From assembly GCF_905475345.1 (NCBI RefSeq), contig NC_066593.1, positions 1,065,774 through 1,129,773 of the forward strand: a stretch of 64,000 bases of DNA, given 5' to 3'. Source of the stretch: Vespula vulgaris. Lineage: Eukaryota; Arthropoda; Insecta; Hymenoptera; Vespidae. This document shows positions 1 through 27,883 of this stretch, one piece after another (position 1 is the first letter of the stretch; every line of letters begins with the position of its first letter). The notes below the pieces were generated by a model. It was not told the origin of the DNA, did no database searches, and was given only the letters and a program-made list of their open reading frames with translations. The position numbers and the translations under genes were made by a program.

Positions 1-504
1 AAGAAGGATAAGAAAAAATGTAGGAAAAAAGCTCTAAAGATCCTTCGTCATGCTAACATACCGGAATTCTAAGCGGCGATTTAGATATTTCTCTAAACTC
101 GGACGCGATTCAATTAAGTTTCACGTTTTAGAAGCGGCATCAACATCACACAAGGGTTTATCAGTCGGCACGGCGTACTACTCGTGCAATGACGCATCGA
201 ATATGCGGCTATTTTCATCAGCACGCAGCATAAGACGACAAAAAGGTCGACTCGCGGTGAAATTCTCTTGTAGTTCCGCGAAGTGGCAAGAAAATCGCTC
301 GCTTTAAGGAATGACTCGATTCTACTTGACCAATCAGATATATATATACAAACATACATATTTTTTTTTCTTGTTTTTATACTTTATTTCATATGTACAT
401 CTTTTATTTGCGTAAAGGAAAAAAAAAATATTTTTTAATATTACAGTCGAATTTATTGAAACGTTACTTCGATTATTAATCTGTTTACTAATTTTTTATC
501 GTAG
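1..504 (+). other. Intron or 5' part of the homeobox gene, no exon assigned
   Basis: This stretch lies upstream of the homeodomain exon. Bases about 60-305 are noticeably richer in GC than the A/T-rich DNA at 340-500 and stay open for 85 codons on the + strand, so an N-terminal exon of the homeobox gene could lie here. I found no donor in that frame that would join in the phase required by the acceptor at 504, and I recognise no family motif. A second acceptor-like site ends at 446. It is unlikely to be used for the homeodomain frame because an in-frame TAA lies at 489-491. Confidence 0.4.
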
Positions 505-864
505 AAAAAACAAGAAAAATAAATAATAATACAATCGATAAACCACGCAAAGAAAGGACAGCTTTCACGAAGCAACAGGTCCGTCATTTGGAGTGCGAAT
601 TTGCGCACAGCAATTATCTGACGCGTTTGCGCCGATACGAGATCGCCGTTGCATTGGATTTAACCGAACGTCAAGTAAGAATTATACTCGATAATAAATG
701 TTTGTTTTTAGATGTTCGATATGCCAATATATATAAAAAAAAAATTACAGATAAAACGCTGTCTATTTTTATAGGTCAAAGTATGGTTTCAAAATAGACG
801 CATGAAATGGAAGAGAACTAAAGGAAATACAGTCAATCTACGGGAACGAAATGCTGTATCTTAA
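505..864 (+). CDS. btn: Mox/buttonless-type homeobox protein, 3' two exons (partial)
   Basis: This is a sequence-specific DNA-binding transcription factor of the nucleus. Seen: exon 505-674 follows an acceptor ending TTTTTTATCGTAG and encodes a basic linker and homeodomain helices 1-2, with KERTAF, FAHSNYLTRLRRYEIAV and LDLTERQ. A GTAAGA donor follows. Exon 775-864 follows ATTTTTATAG and supplies helix 3 (VKVWFQNRRMKWKR, glutamine at homeodomain position 50), then a short tail of about 14 residues and TAA. The frame joins cleanly across the intron, which falls between homeodomain residues 44 and 45. Family knowledge: the FAHxNYLTRLRRYEIAV block is diagnostic of vertebrate MEOX1/2 and Drosophila buttonless, which specifies dorsal median cells. 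The N-terminal part is not visible and the first base of the visible exon completes a split codon. I am sure of the Mox class and less sure that this is the only Mox gene of the species. Confidence 0.87.
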
Positions 865-1086
865 TACGCTTGATATTCGAACATAAACATATGTGATTGT
901 ACATAATAGTTAATATTAATTATTTACTCGTACTATGCTATGTAAATGTTTCCAAAATTTGTACATTATCTAAAACATATTGTCTATTGATACAGTTTAA
1001 ATATTTGAAGTTTCAACTTGTTCCACAGGTGGAACAAAAAAAGAAAATGCTTGATAAAAATCACATTAACGAGTTAGTATATTATT
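865..1086. other. Convergent 3' gap between homeobox gene and NIFK-like gene
   Basis: Only 222 bases separate the two stop codons, so both 3' UTRs must end or overlap here or run into the opposing gene. I see no canonical AATAAA on either strand. The interval is AT-rich and contains one perfect inverted repeat, listed separately. Confidence 0.6.
1018..1037. terminator. Perfect inverted repeat between convergent genes
   Basis: TTGTTCCAC, AG, GTGGAACAA: two perfect 9-base arms with a 2-base centre. It sits between the stop codons of two convergent genes. As RNA from either strand it could fold into a tight stem, and as DNA it could be a dimeric protein-binding site. A role in 3'-end formation is inference only. 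Confidence 0.3.
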
Positions 1087-2069
1087 CTATTTCGTTTCTT
1101 TCACTTGCTCGTCAGGAGAAACAATCGAATCGAATTTCAAATTAATACCTTTCTCTTTTAATTTCTCCTCCAATTTTGTCAGATTTCTTAAATTCTTTTT
1201 TTTATATTGCTTGTGCTTGTCGTCGCTTATAATAGAATTTCTGATAGTCGTTATCTTTCTTCTATTTATAAGTTTTGGATACTTCGTCTTTGTCCAATTT
1301 TTTCCAGCGAAGAAGCCTATGTGCTGTTTCTCTGGTGGTATATACGTGGCTACAAATTGTCATATAAGATATAGTAATCTTAAATTTTTCTTTGTTCTAA
1401 ATCGATATAAATCTATGCATAATACCTTTTAATAATCTACCGCACATTAAATAATTATTCATCGTTTCGGCCGCTATCTTAGCTACATCAGGATGTTGGA
1501 ATTCGACGTAACCATAACCGCGACTAATACCAGTCTACAAGAAATTAGGAAGAACGTAATAGACATAATTAAGTAACATATATCTTTATATACATAAAAG
1601 AAATGAAAATGTATGTATAAAAAATATGTACCTTACTAGATCTTACGAGTCTAACTTTGGTAACTCTACCAAATTGTGAAAAGTAATCTTTCATTTGTTC
1701 CTCGAAGAATCCATGTGGTATATGGCCAAGATATATAAGTCCTCTACTCGACTTAAATTCCCATTTCTTTTTCGCAGCTTTCACAGTAAAAGATTCTTTC
1801 AGATTATTTTTGGTTAACCTGTTTTCAATCTGTTTTTTCTGTAATAGCACGTAAAATCAAGAATATATTTGCATTGATATTAAAGAAATTATTGGGGGAA
1901 CCGTAATTCGTGTAAACACGTGACACTTAACCTCAAGTACTTCTTTAACGTTTTTTACAGCTTTTCGTAGGGTCGATTCTCCTGAATTTTTTGAAGCTCT
2001 CGTTTTATTTTTCACCGCTTTTATAAGTGCTGTATCTCTTAAAGTGTTTGTTTTATTTTTAACTTTCAT
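1087..2069 (-). CDS. NIFK: NIFK-like nucleolar RRM protein (MKI67 FHA-interacting)
   Basis: This is an RNA-binding nucleolar protein. Relatives (human NIFK, yeast Nop15) act in large-subunit rRNA processing. Four exons were read on the minus strand: 2069-1932, 1838-1632, 1534-1426 and 1349-1087 (717 nt, 238 aa), with phases 0, 0 and 1 that join without a stop. The N-terminus (1-75) is basic and lysine-rich. A single RRM spans about 79-157, with RNP2 LIYLGHIP, the family block HGFFEEQMKDYFSQFGRV, and RNP1 SRGYGYVEF. The segment ending NNYLMCGRLLKATYIPPEK matches the NIFK C-terminal RRM edge. The last 80 residues are basic and probably helical. I chose ATG 2069. An in-frame ATG at 2156 would add 29 residues with no family counterpart. 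The vertebrate Ki-67-binding region is not evident, so only the ancestral nucleolar role is inferred. Confidence 0.9.
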
Positions 2070-2185
2070 TTTGATAAATAATTCTTCACGCAAATCTCGT
2101 AGACTTGTGCGCAGCGAGAAACAAGCGATTTCGCTTCGAGACGAAACTAGAGACATCTAGATGTAGCCGCTGACATGACGATTTC

Positions 2186-2194
2186 TGATTGGTC
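2186..2194 (-). promoter_or_regulatory. CCAAT-box-like site upstream of the NIFK-like gene
   Basis: Read on the minus strand this is GACCAATCA, about 120 bases upstream of the chosen start codon. An inverted CCAAT box is common in promoters of housekeeping genes. It is a short motif, so the call rests mainly on position. Confidence 0.25.
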
Positions 2195-4891
2195 GAGTAA
2201 AATGTGGGAAATTCAAAAGTTTTACTTCTTCATCTCTATTTTCCTGAATGAATTTATTCAATTTCCGATAGCTTATCAAACTTCTCTGAATGCAAATGTG
2301 CACGTTTTATATTTAAATAAATAACGTATAAGTAAAAGATTTGGATCTAAAAAATGGGATTGAAAGATTACTTTAAAATATTTATATCTGTAATGGAAAA
2401 TATTGGTAAGCAGTAAATAAAGAAAGAAAAAAAAAAGAAATGAAACAAAAAAAAAAAGAGGAAAGAGAAAAACCTAAATACAAATTAAACTGATCGATAG
2501 AATTTAATCTCTCTCATTCAAATTTCATATTGCATCCATTTCTATTCGCATGTTTCGCGAGCTTATGTGCATACGTCACAGATTTATTCAACATTTATGC
2601 GTCCGCGCGTTTCCCTTTAAAAGCATGACCTACGTGTTAGCCTTTTCTATCCTTTTAACCTTTTTACTTTCCTGCTTATTGTCGATTCTAGCCAGCTTTA
2701 AAAAATTCAGCAATTTATCTTCGAAACTCTATTTAAAAGTTAAAAATGCTCACAAATTTCCATTGTATTCTATTTCCTTGATTCAACATTAACATCGAAT
2801 ATCAGTTATTTAAAATCAGTATAAAATTTTATAATATAGAAGGAAAAAACAGGAAGATATCTCATTTTATAAAAAGTAGCATATCTCTACCTGTATTCAT
2901 CCCTTTTTTCAAGAGCATGGAAACTCATTTTCAGCCATTCTCATGCCGAGAAAAGTATTTTGAAAATCATACTGTTCGCTAATGTTACGCGAGCCCGACC
3001 AAAGTTTCCATGGAAAGAGGAATGAGAAGAAAAAAAAAAGAAAAAAAAAAGAAAAGGAGAAGAAAAAGGTACATGAAAAAGAAATCGCTCGAGAATGTTG
3101 AAAAAAAAAAAAAAAAATTAGCGACTTTTAAAAGATTATACCGACAATTTTCCATATTTCTTCTTTTTCTTTTTTTTCTTTTTGTACGATTGTTGAACAT
3201 TTTCAAAATATTTTAATAGATTTACAAAAGTTTTCGGTAGTTATTAGCCTATTATATATCACGTTGCTCGTATATCTAATCGCATACTTCAGTTTTCCTA
3301 TTGAAAGAGAATTCTTTGAAAGATTTTGTAAAGAGGGTGAAGAAGGAGGAAGAGGTAGCGAGGAGTAGCGATGGTAGCACGCCATTGCGCACGCATCTTT
3401 GAATGAACATGCTTTTCAAGGCTTCAGTATCTCCGACGAGGTTCGTGAGAACGGTACCCAACGAAATCTCTTGGTTTCAACTTCGACATTGTCTATCTCG
3501 TGGCATCAATTTAAAAAGGAAAAGTGTTTCTTCGATCGAGCAATAAAAAAATCTATTTGAAATTCGTGCTGATCGAGTTAGAAAAAAAAAATAAAAAAAT
3601 AAAAAAGAAAATAAAAGGAAAGGAAAAAACGATTTCTGGGGGGGTTTTTTTTTTATTTTCTTTTGATCGATTACAATGATCGATCATTTTTTTTTCTCTA
3701 TCAGAATCATTCGAGAATAATCGAATCGTAATAATCTTGAACCTTTTCATTTTCTTTCTTTCTTTTTTTTTAGTGAAATTTTAATTATGGTGTACGCTCG
3801 GTGGTTGCTATTTCTCGATAAAGAAAGGACACATGATACAAGAATTCGCGAGTGTATTTTAGTAAATGTTTCGAATGTTTTAGATAAAAATTTGAATGTC
3901 GAAAGTAGAAGTGGGACGATGTTCCTTCTGTCAGATTATCTCAATGTTTAAACTTTTGCCTTAGGTGTGTTTTAAATTAATTAGAAAGCTTGCTTTTTTT
4001 TCCACGTTAGTGTTACTCTCGTGTAAAAATAATGTGCTCGTTCTCGATCAACTTTATAAATTGTTTAACCACCAATCATCGAAGATCGTCCGAGAAGATA
4101 TAATCGTCGAGTTTATCAAAGATTTACAAACGAACGTTGAGATAACGTTATTTTCGTGATAATAAAAAGTTGATATAATAGAGATGGAAGCACGACTCGA
4201 TTTACGTTAAGATTGAAAACTGATCCTGGATATAAAAAAAAAATAGGTACTCTACGTTATCGTCGTGTTATCTTAATACAAGGGTCTTAGGACAACGAAC
4301 TACAAGAGAAAAATATTTGGAATTTTTAAGGACGCATTTTTCTTAATTCAGATCTCAAGAGAACTTTTTATAGCTAAGCGTGCTTGACAATACTCAACAA
4401 AACTGTCCAACTAATAACAACCGTACAAAATAATAAATTCGAAAGGAAAATAAAAAGAAAAAGAAAAAAAAGCAAAAGGGAGAAAAAGAAAGAAAAAATA
4501 AATAAATAAAAAATAAAAAGAAGAGCACGTATAAACATACATTTTGGAACTGTGAACGATTAAAAAGAGTAATTGTTCAGCTCGTTAACAAGTTTTAATT
4601 ACGCTCGCGTAAACCTCATGATTTTATTAGCACATTTAATAGAAAATGAAATGAAATCAGTTCGAGTTCATTGAATCGTTAAATTCACATTGGAAATATT
4701 CATTATTAAGAAAATATACCTATATTTATCCGCTTATTAATACGATTTTAACAAGGTTCTCGTGAAATTTCGGATTTTCAAAACTGATGATTAAACAAGT
4801 TATTATCCGTTATGATTTAGAGATTGGACAGGATTTTTTTTCTCACAATTAAAATTGGAGAAAATTATTTGAGATAAGTCTCCGATAAAAT
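2195..4891. other. Intergenic region, divergent promoters of NIFK-like gene and TkR86C
   Basis: This is the 2.7-kb spacer between two divergently oriented genes. It is AT-rich with poly-A/poly-T and AAAG-rich tracts (3030-3115, 3575-3660, 4440-4520). A less repetitive, GC-richer patch lies at about 3300-3480. It is open for about 60 codons on the minus strand but carries no recognisable domain and may be regulatory. Non-coding 5' exons of the receptor could also lie here. I recognise no coding gene. Confidence 0.5.
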
Positions 4892-21752
<16,861 letters not shown>

Positions 21753-21769
21753 TAGATCAATGAAGAAAA

Positions 21770-21796
21770 AATAAATAAATAAATAAATAAATAAAA
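21770..21796 (+). terminator. Tandem AATAAA hexamers after the TkR86C stop
   Basis: Six overlapping AATAAA units begin 18 bases after the TGA of the receptor. They can serve as a polyadenylation signal, which would give an unusually short 3' UTR. Equally, this may be an (AATA)n microsatellite inside a longer UTR. Confidence 0.45.
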
Positions 21797-21971
21797 GCAG
21801 GAAAAATAGGATATGGATTTAGCAACGATGATCTCGAAAACGATCGATCGAGATCGATTGTATTTCGATGTCTAGAACGTCGTTCTAGAAACATTATCAA
21901 TCTTTATTCTTTGATATTCGATAACTCAGCGGCCCAACATTTCTTCTTTACATATATAAATATGAACATAC

Positions 21972-22020
<49 letters not shown>

Positions 22021-22484
22021 TATACATATATGTATGTATGTATGTATGCATGTATACGAATTGTAAAAGAGTTTGAAACGAGGACAAAGTAGTAAATACA
22101 CGCTACGCCATTATTTTCTTACGTGGGAGGAAAGAATTATAAAAAAAAACAAAAAATGTTGGATTTAAAGGCGTCGCGAGGACCAATTCTCGTACGTCAA
22201 AAAGATTTTCGACTGGAACGTATCGCGTGTTACGTAGCGTATATTTATTTAGGCAAAGACTTTTCAGATGAATAGTTTCTCATTCACACGCGAATGAGAA
22301 AGATCTCTCTCTTTCTCTCCTTCTCTCTTTCTCTCTTTCTTTCTCTCTCTCTTTATCTCTCTATCTCTCTCATTTACTCCCCTCTCTTTCTTTTTTCTTT
22401 GTTTTTTTATTGATAAATTATATTAAAATAAAAAAATATATATTAACGAAAAAAATATATATATAAAAATATATATAATATATA

Positions 22485-22486
<2 letters not shown>

Positions 22487-22540
<54 letters not shown>
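22487..22540. repeat. (AT)n microsatellite
   Basis: TA dinucleotide run within a wider A/T-only segment. Confidence 0.9.
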
Positions 22541-22542
<2 letters not shown>

Positions 22543-23092
22543 CGAGGAATATATCCGCATGATCTTTCTACCTCGAATAAAGAATAATATATAGATAGAA
22601 AATAAAAAATAATCGTTCAGAGAAATTTGTATCAACGTGTTTTCTGTGAATAAATTTAGTGTAAACGTTTGTCCAATTTAATCTTCGAATCCCCACTCTA
22701 TCACGCTGTTTTCAACCATCGAGCAATATTAAAAAAAAAAAAAAGAACAAAAACAAAACAAAAACAAAAAATGAATTTTAAAAAGTTCAATTCATCGAGA
22801 TAAATACAAACAATCCGATGATTAAATTTCGACAGAATAAAGGAATGACATTTCTTTTCATAGGACAAAAGAAAAAACAAAAATTTTTTATGGATTCGAA
22901 AGTAATAGAAAAATCATGTTTGTATTTGGGAATGCTTTTACAGTAAAGGATAATCTTTTCCGATTTTATACGGACCGAAGATGTCAACGGGAAGGATAAT
23001 TTCGAGATTAACTCAGCTGGAAAGGAAATTAACGTCAGCTGATGGGTATGTCGCTACTTTTATTTTTCGACTGATACAGAAATGTCTTCGTT

Positions 23093-23093
23093 T

Positions 23094-23124
<31 letters not shown>

Positions 23125-23175
23125 TTCTCTCTCTCTCTCTTTCTCTCTTTTTCTCTCTCTTTATCTCTATCTCTA
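23093..23175. repeat. (CT)n imperfect microsatellite
   Basis: CT-rich with TT interruptions, ending in TATCTC units. Confidence 0.85.
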
Positions 23176-24527
23176 TTTATCTCTACCTTATACGAAAACA
23201 CTTTTGATTTTTTAAAGGATCGTTCAGCCTTGGTAAGACTGGTCAAGAGAGTGTTTTTTGAAAAAGAAAAAAAAATTAAAAAATACAAAAAGAAAAAAGA
23301 AAGAGCTAGGAGGTATTCGAAAAAGAATAAGTTTATGTGACCGTATGTATACTCGTCTATCTTATTAGAGCTTTTTTATTCTCTCTGGATATGTGTTACT
23401 AGTCACATAAAGTATGATAATCCTACAATTAGAACGTATTATTATCTCGTGACGATGTCTATTTGGTTTCGTATCATGCAATGGGAGACTAAACACATAT
23501 TATTATACCTATTTATGTCAGAAATTTTCTCCTCGTAATTCATCTAACTGGACGATCGAGTGTTAGAGATATTATTTTATTTAATACACTCTCGGTACTA
23601 TTTGTCGGTCCTTTGATATGACAAATTGGAAATTGTGTTGAAATTGAGGGAGAAAGGAGAAGAGAAGAAAAGAAAACCAAGAAAAAAAGATATCGTTTTT
23701 TCATCGGACATAAAAAAGTTAGTAGGAGTAGGGAAAAGAAAGAAAGAAAAAAAAAGAAAAGGAAAAAAAAAACTACGAGCTTCGTGTCCATCGTAAAATT
23801 TCTTCTTTTGTTTGCTTTTATCACAAACCCACGAATTTTGTTCTCTATGTCTCTCTCTCTCTCTCTTTCTCCCTCTCTTTCTTTTATTTACAATAAATAA
23901 AGCGTAAGCTACAATACACAGTTATTGTATTCTGAAATAACTTTATCGATCGGAGCTTTCAAACCAGAGCTCGACGAACAGTTTGTATATCATCCAAGAA
24001 TCCACATTGACAATTTGTAATTTCGTTTCTATAGATCATGTTACCATTGGGCTAATGTTATTCTATTCACGTTCATAGATATTGACGATGCATACGTTGG
24101 TATATAACTACGTAGATGTATTCACAACAAAGATGACGGGATTCGGGTATTCGAATTCGTAGGAACATCTGCTTGGTTAATTAAATCGACATTTAATAAT
24201 TAATAGCTAATTTTTACGTTTATATACGTATTATATATTTATTTTATTACGCTTATGTATACTTACTAAGGCGATTCGTCAGCTTTTTCTCGAAGTATGT
24301 GTGCGTGTGACTTCAGGGACAGATATGAACAAAAAATGAACTATAAATAACTAATTACAAGTTGCAAGTTGTCAGCTTACGTAGGTTATAAGAATAAATA
24401 AAGTTATTATAAGTTTTTGTTGATGTCTGTACGATGGATATATTTTAAATAATGAAGAAGGAAGCTATAAAATAACTATAAATGAGTTCCTATCGCGACT
24501 GAAACCGACTCTATTTCGTGATTTAAC

Positions 24528-25600
24528 GTGATATTATTTAAATATTCCTCGATTATATGCAATATGTACGAAATAATCGAAAGTATAAATTATTAAAGTT
24601 TACCCGTATGGAAAGTCACCAAAGTTCGATATTCACTCGTCGAAATCTAAAAGCAAACTGATCCGATAACAGTCAAAGTCACCGAAAAGTTCGTTCTTGT
24701 TGACGTAAACAGGCAACCACCACAAATAGAAATTTGAACTCCGCTTTAATATTAATTTAATTATATCTTATATTTAGCATGTGTTTCCAACTACGAAATG
24801 TACGAATAAATGTGCTATCGTTTAAATATTAACTTGTTATACACCGCGCACGTTTCAAATTGTTTAAATAATTCTAAAATACTCCAAAGTATAATTTATT
24901 TAAGCTTACCCATTTGGAAAGAGAGCTCTGCGATGTTTACTCGTCGGAATGTGAAAGAAAACTGATTCGATAACATTCAAAGTCATCGAAAGTTCATTTT
25001 TGTTGACGTAAATAGACAACCATCAAGAGTACAAATTTTAATTCCATTTAAATATTAATTTAATTATATCTTATATTTAACATGTGTTTTCAAGTATGAA
25101 ATGCATGAATAAATATGCCATTCTTTAAATATTAGCTTGCTGTACATCGTGCACGTTTCAAATTGTTTAAATAATTCTAAAATACTCGAAAATGTAGTTT
25201 ATTTAAGCTTACCCATTTGGAAAGAGAGCACTGCGATGTTTACTCGTCGGAATGCGAAAGAAAACTGATCCAATAACAATCAAAGTCATTGAAAAGTTCG
25301 TTTCTGTTGATATTATATGTAGCTAACGATCGCGAGATCAAAATATATAAGTATTAAAATTTTTAATTAATATTGTTTTATATTTATCGCGTTTTACGAA
25401 CAATGTTACATCTGAACGAAAGTAATATTATTTAAATATTAATTTATTATACTCCGTTTTCATTAAGGATTGTTTAAATAATTATAAAATTATCAATACT
25501 ATGTAATATTTAAAAGAATGTACATTGTTATTTAAATATTAGTTTATTAATACTCCATATACATTACACATCGTTTGAATAATTATTATCTAAGCTTAAA
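24528..25600. repeat. Degenerate satellite-like tandem array, unit about 305 bp
   Basis: Equivalent points recur at 24601 (TACCCGTATGGAAAG), 24907 (TACCCATTTGGAAAG) and 25210 (the same as the second), giving periods of 306 and 303 bases. Shared landmarks in order within each unit: TACCCATTTGGAAAG, TTTACTCGTCGGAAT, GAAAACTGATCC, CAAAGTCAT, AAGTTCGTT, GTTGACGTAAA. In the fully repeated units these are followed by TTAATTATATCTTATATTTA, CATGTGTTT, TTTAAATATTA, CACGTTTCAAATTG and TTTAAATAATTCTAAAATAC. The second and third copies are the most alike. A partial copy precedes 24601, and one or two strongly diverged partial copies follow to about 25600. No open frame is conserved across the units. The array is not simple sequence, unlike most repeats here, so it is either a small local satellite or a fossil of an expanded element. 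Confidence 0.85.
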
Positions 25601-27277
25601 TTAAAGAAACAAATTAATATTAAAGAAATAAATTGATATTAATAAATTAATACACTTGATAAATATATAAAATATAATATATAATATTACTATAATATTA
25701 ATAAATTAATTCCTAAAACTCATTAGCACGAACGTCTAAGAAGGTATTAATTATTTTTACCATAGATCTATTACTCGAAAGCTCATTAAATACGTTACCG
25801 TGGCTTCTCTATACGAGGATGGCGAAATACGTTTCCTTGCGCTTGGAATAGATCAGAAAATCTGAGCATAGGTTTACACATGCCAAACAAGGAAGCAATC
25901 ATCTACTTCACGAAAACAAACCACTCTAACGTTTATATGAAAATCAGTAATCGAGCGTAGGAACTTCTTATTTTTTGTCGCAAAATATACGAAATTATTT
26001 TTTTCCAGGAAAAATGTCGAAAACAGCGTTTACGCCAACAGCGAATCCAATCGTAACTCTTCAAAAGATTTTGACGAACGTGATCTCATTTTAATGATAA
26101 AGGTTTAAACTGATTTTTCGAATTTTTTTTCAAAAGCTTCATTTTCATGCACGAGCATAAAACAAAGAGCATCGTTTTTTAACACGATTCTTATCAAAGA
26201 AAATAAAGTTTTTTCAAAACTTGGAAAAAAAGAAAGCCATGTTCTCGATTGAACCTTCATTTTTCAAAACGAGACGTTCATCGTCGAAATCGTAATTTGC
26301 TGTTGAACGTGAAAAGCGTTATAAAACCAGAAACGATGAACGCTTGCAAAAAAAAAAATGATCTTAATCGAATAAATTTATTTCGTTAAAATTAATAAAG
26401 CTTCGTAACTTTTCGGAAAATAAGAAAAGCGATTTGGTCGAAAACGTGATTGGATTAGTCGTCGATTAATACCGCTACACTAATTCCAAGAAAATCCTAT
26501 TATAGTTAGACGTATTAAAGGTCAACCGTAGTATCCCTGTTTACTCGAACGTCTTTCGTTTAAGGATTCACCCTCTCCTTTTACGCCGAAACTCCCTCTT
26601 ACATTTACTAGTATTTGTCTCGTCGTTAAACGAGCTAAATTACTCTCGGAAAAGGTAAAATCCGTGTTTTGCCTGTTAAACGACTCGTGAGAGAGTTTCT
26701 CCAAATTGTACAATTCCAAAATACATATATATGTATATGTGTCTGTGTGTGTGTGTAGGTGTACATATATACTTGCTTTCCTATCTTCCTACCTAGCTAT
26801 ATATTTACTTATCTACCTATGTAATGTAACTGCAGCTACATTTCACGATAAGCTCTATGATCTTAGAAATATAAATTTTCCATTCTCAATGAAAGGGCTA
26901 TAACCTGCTACGTTTTTCTCGTTTTGTTTCTTTTTCTCTCTGGACACCTCATCATCCTCTTTTTTTCACGATCGAACGAGCTACGATCAATGAAATAAAC
27001 ACTTTCCTACGAATATTTAACAAATTCTTTCTATCTTCGAAATGCTTCTATTTCTATCTCGATTTTTTTCTTATTTTTCTTTTTCCTTTTTTTTTACCTA
27101 ATCTCTCGTTTAAAAATGGAAAAGGAAAAGGGACACGGATGTTTGTTCATGTAACCCGGAAGTTTGTTCGAACGCTGAAATCTTTAAATCGAAAATAAAC
27201 TACGCATAAACAAGAAACGAGTAATAATTTACGATAGTTTCCCTTTCGATATATCGATTGGAAATTTTCACAGATAC

Positions 27278-27321
<44 letters not shown>

Positions 27322-27322
27322 A

Positions 27323-27353
<31 letters not shown>

Positions 27354-27851
27354 CAGAAAGAGATAAAGACATGAAAAGTGTGGCAATAAATTGTCAGAAA
27401 ATAACATCGAATTTTTCCGACACACGCATAGATATATCTTTCTGTTTCATCGAGAAAAAAAATGTACGCATAAATTCATTTCTTTATTCTGTGACGTTTA
27501 GTAACCTTTTTCAATTTACGTCTCACTGACGATTCGAATCCACGAAGAAAATTTGTCGAAGAATTTCTGAAAAAAAGAAAGGAATGCGTGCGACAAAGAA
27601 AGAAAGAGAGAGGCAGTCCATTTTTTTTATCCGAATATCAAAAAACGTTCTGACTTTATCTAATTTGATATTTTCTTTAAATTAGAATATTTAGGGAAAG
27701 CAGATCGACGATATTAAGTTGCTTATAAACATGCAATTCGTATGTGGATAAAAGAGAAAAATTTGCAATTCATGTTAACATATTCATCGAATATTATTCT
27801 TCGTTCCTTTTATGTACCTATGTATGTTATTTTGTCTATTATGTTCGTTTG

Positions 27852-27883
<32 letters not shown>

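Larger units (their letters stand above)
21797..24527. other. TkR86C 3' UTR/flank, no gene recognised
   Basis: AT-rich DNA with (AT)n runs (21979-22010, 22487-22540), CT-rich tracts (22300-22380, 23093-23175, 23850-23885) and poly-A tracts. All open frames are short and repeat-derived or motif-free. Part of it may be 3' UTR of the receptor. Confidence 0.6.

Noticed and set aside
50..307. 85-codon frame upstream of the homeodomain exon
   Set aside because: It could be an N-terminal exon by base composition, but no donor in the required phase and no conserved motif were found.
447..504. Alternative earlier acceptor (ends 446) for the homeodomain exon
   Set aside because: It would place an in-frame TAA (489-491) in the exon; the acceptor ending at 504 keeps the frame open.
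24528..25600. CRISPR-like or prokaryotic repeat interpretation of the array
   Set aside because: The units are about 305 bp of continuous similarity with no short repeat/spacer alternation, and the genome is eukaryotic.
26008..26105. Possible short exon after TTTTTTTCCAG
   Set aside because: Both frames close within 16-26 codons, with no partner exon and no motif.
27528..27545. tRNA B-box-like GATTCGAATCC
   Set aside because: No A box at the right spacing and no cloverleaf. No tRNA gene was found anywhere in the window by eye.
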